Positions 4,457-5,609 of a stretch of 5,609 nt of DNA are shown here, piece after piece. The notes under the pieces are model-generated. The model searched no databases and was not told the origin of the DNA. It saw nothing but the letters and a program-made list of their open reading frames with translations. Source of the DNA: an uncultured Altererythrobacter sp. (GTDB lineage: Bacteria > Pseudomonadota > Alphaproteobacteria > Sphingomonadales > Sphingomonadaceae). Position 1 is the stretch's first letter. Every line of letters begins with the position of its first letter. A program made the position numbers and the translations under genes. Where the stretch lies: contig CALLIO010000231.1 of assembly GCA_938009055.1 (NCBI GenBank), positions 1 through 5,609 on the forward strand, read 5' to 3'.

Positions 4457-5609
4457 TTAGCCGGTCACTTCGGCCAAGGCAGAGACAAATTTGTCGATAT
4501 TGCCCATATGCAGGCCGGCAATATTGATCCGGCCAGACCCCGCCATATAGATCGCGTGATCTTCGCGCAGTTGGACAACTTGTTCCTTGCTCACCGGCAA
4601 TATCGCGAAGAGGCCGTTCTGGCTGCCAAGCGGCGTCAGATCGACACTGCCCACGGTTCCCGCCTTGGCAAGCTGCGCGCGCACTTGGCGCATACGCTGG
4701 CGCATCTGGGTCAGCTCGTCGAGCCAAACGCCCGTCAGCTCAGCATCGCGCAGAATGATCCGCACCGCCGCACCGCCATGATCAGGCGGCATCGACCAGC
4801 TGGCCCGCGCCAAAGCATTGGCGTTGGAGAAGACCGCGTCCAGCTCGTCTGAAGTCTTGGTCATCGCATAGAATGCGCCAACACGGTCGCGATAAACGCC
4901 GAAATTTTTATCGCAGCTATAGGCCACAAAAGCCTCTGGCACGGTGTCGATCACCTTGCGCAGGCCATAGGCATCCTCTTCCATGCCATCGCCCAGCCCC
5001 TGATAAGCGCAATCGATAATCGGGAAGCAGGCGCTGTCGGCCAGCGCGGCTGCAATCGCGTCCCACTGCTCATTGCTGTAATCAATGCCGGTTGGATTGT
5101 GGCAGGACGCGTGGAGCAAAACAGCCTCACCCGCAGCGGCATTCTTGATCAGGTCGAGCACCACATCCGCATTGGCGCTGCCATCGGCATTGGAGTGAGC
5201 GAACGGTGCCATATCGAGCGCAATATCGCCCAGGATCTGTGCATGGTTGGGCCAGCTCGGCGTGCCGATATGCAGCTTTGTGACGCCAGCCTTTTGCGCC
5301 AGCGCGACCGCCAAGCGCACAGCGCCCGTGCCGCCCGGTGTCTGCATTCCGGTAATCCGCCCGCTGCGTGAAGGATCGCCGCCAAAGATATGCGGCATCA
5401 GCGCAGTGACGAAGCCCATATCCCCTTCTGGTCCAAGATAGGCCTTGGTATCCTGCGTATCGACAAGAACCTGCTCAGCGCGCTTCATCGCAGCAAAGAC
5501 GGGCGTATCGCCCTGCCCCGTGCGGTAGACGCCAACGCCAAGGTCGACCTTATCGCTGCGCGGATCCGCGCCATAGAGTTTGATCAGCGCCAGCAGCGCA
5601 TCGGGCGAT
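4457..5609 (-). CDS. Aspartate/aromatic aminotransferase (AspC/TyrB type), 5' end missing
   Basis: 383 residues are visible; the frame continues past the right edge, and comparison with AspC (about 396 residues) suggests roughly 10-15 missing. The first ATG inside the window (5488) is not the start, because the conserved VDLGVGVYR segment lies upstream of it. It is a PLP-dependent class I (subgroup I-alpha) enzyme moving amino groups between aspartate or aromatic amino acids and 2-oxo acids. Visible landmarks, numbered from the first visible codon: SWPNH with Trp119, CHNPTG with Asn171, IDCAYQG with Asp199 and Tyr202, the PLP lysine Lys234 in SCDKNFGVYRDRVG, an Arg at 268 (ARASWSMPP) matching AspC Arg292, and Arg360 in SGRINIAG matching the carboxylate-binding Arg386. 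These arginines fit dicarboxylate use, but AspC and TyrB cannot be separated with confidence. It is followed by the GNAT gene after 9 bases; its promoter is outside the window. Confidence 0.95.
   Translation of the reverse strand, partial: SPDALLALIKLYGADPRSDKVDLGVGVYRTGQGDTPVFAAMKRAEQVLVDTQDTKAYLGPEGDMGFVTALMPHIFGGDPSRSGRITGMQTPGGTGAVRLAVALAQKAGVTKLHIGTPSWPNHAQILGDIALDMAPFAHSNADGSANADVVLDLIKNAAAGEAVLLHASCHNPTGIDYSNEQWDAIAAALADSACFPIIDCAYQGLGDGMEEDAYGLRKVIDTVPEAFVAYSCDKNFGVYRDRVGAFYAMTKTSDELDAVFSNANALARASWSMPPDHGGAAVRIILRDAELTGVWLDELTQMRQRMRQVRAQLAKAGTVGSVDLTPLGSQNGLFAILPVSKEQVVQLREDHAIYMAGSGRINIAGLHMGNIDKFVSALAEVTG

Overview
The window looks like ordinary chromosomal DNA of an alphaproteobacterium, most likely in the Sphingomonadales and perhaps Erythrobacteraceae-like. 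This rests on GC-rich coding DNA, third positions that favour G and C, weak Shine-Dalgarno sites, a CtrA-type box, and the style of the RibD, RibE and aminotransferase sequences. The taxonomic call is inference; no rRNA or other marker gene is present. There are seven protein genes: five on the plus strand (1-3905) and two on the minus strand (3902-5609). The first and last are cut by the window edges. I found no tRNA, rRNA, CRISPR array, insertion sequence or phage gene, and no gene-free stretch longer than about 75 bases.

Plus strand, 1-1123: the 3' part of a YcgN-type (UPF0260) cysteine-cluster protein overlaps by 8 bases a YgjP-like zinc metallopeptidase of the SprT/DUF45 type. The two are probably co-translated. 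Region 1124-1769: a short intergenic stretch carries a CtrA-like box (1152-1168). It is followed by a secreted DUF4402 protein with a cysteine-containing Gly-Asn repeat linker behind its signal peptide. Region 1770-1843: a 74-base gap with two short GC hairpins and no convincing promoter.

Plus strand, 1844-3905: a three-gene cluster of a small single-pass membrane protein of unknown function, ribD (bifunctional deaminase/reductase) and ribE (riboflavin synthase). Spacings are 6 and 13 bases, so one transcript is likely. RibD catalyses the two middle steps from the GTP cyclohydrolase II product, and RibE makes riboflavin in the last step. ribBA and ribH, often nearby in alphaproteobacteria, do not follow here.

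Minus strand, 3902-5609: an AspC/TyrB-type aminotransferase is read from the right edge, followed after 9 bases by a RimJ/RimL-like GNAT acetyltransferase, probably in one operon. The GNAT gene converges on ribE, and both stop codons lie inside one CTAG tetranucleotide. I see no evidence for a new defence or mobile system. The items most worth following up are the ribD-linked membrane protein, the CtrA-like box and the N-terminal architecture of the DUF4402 protein.
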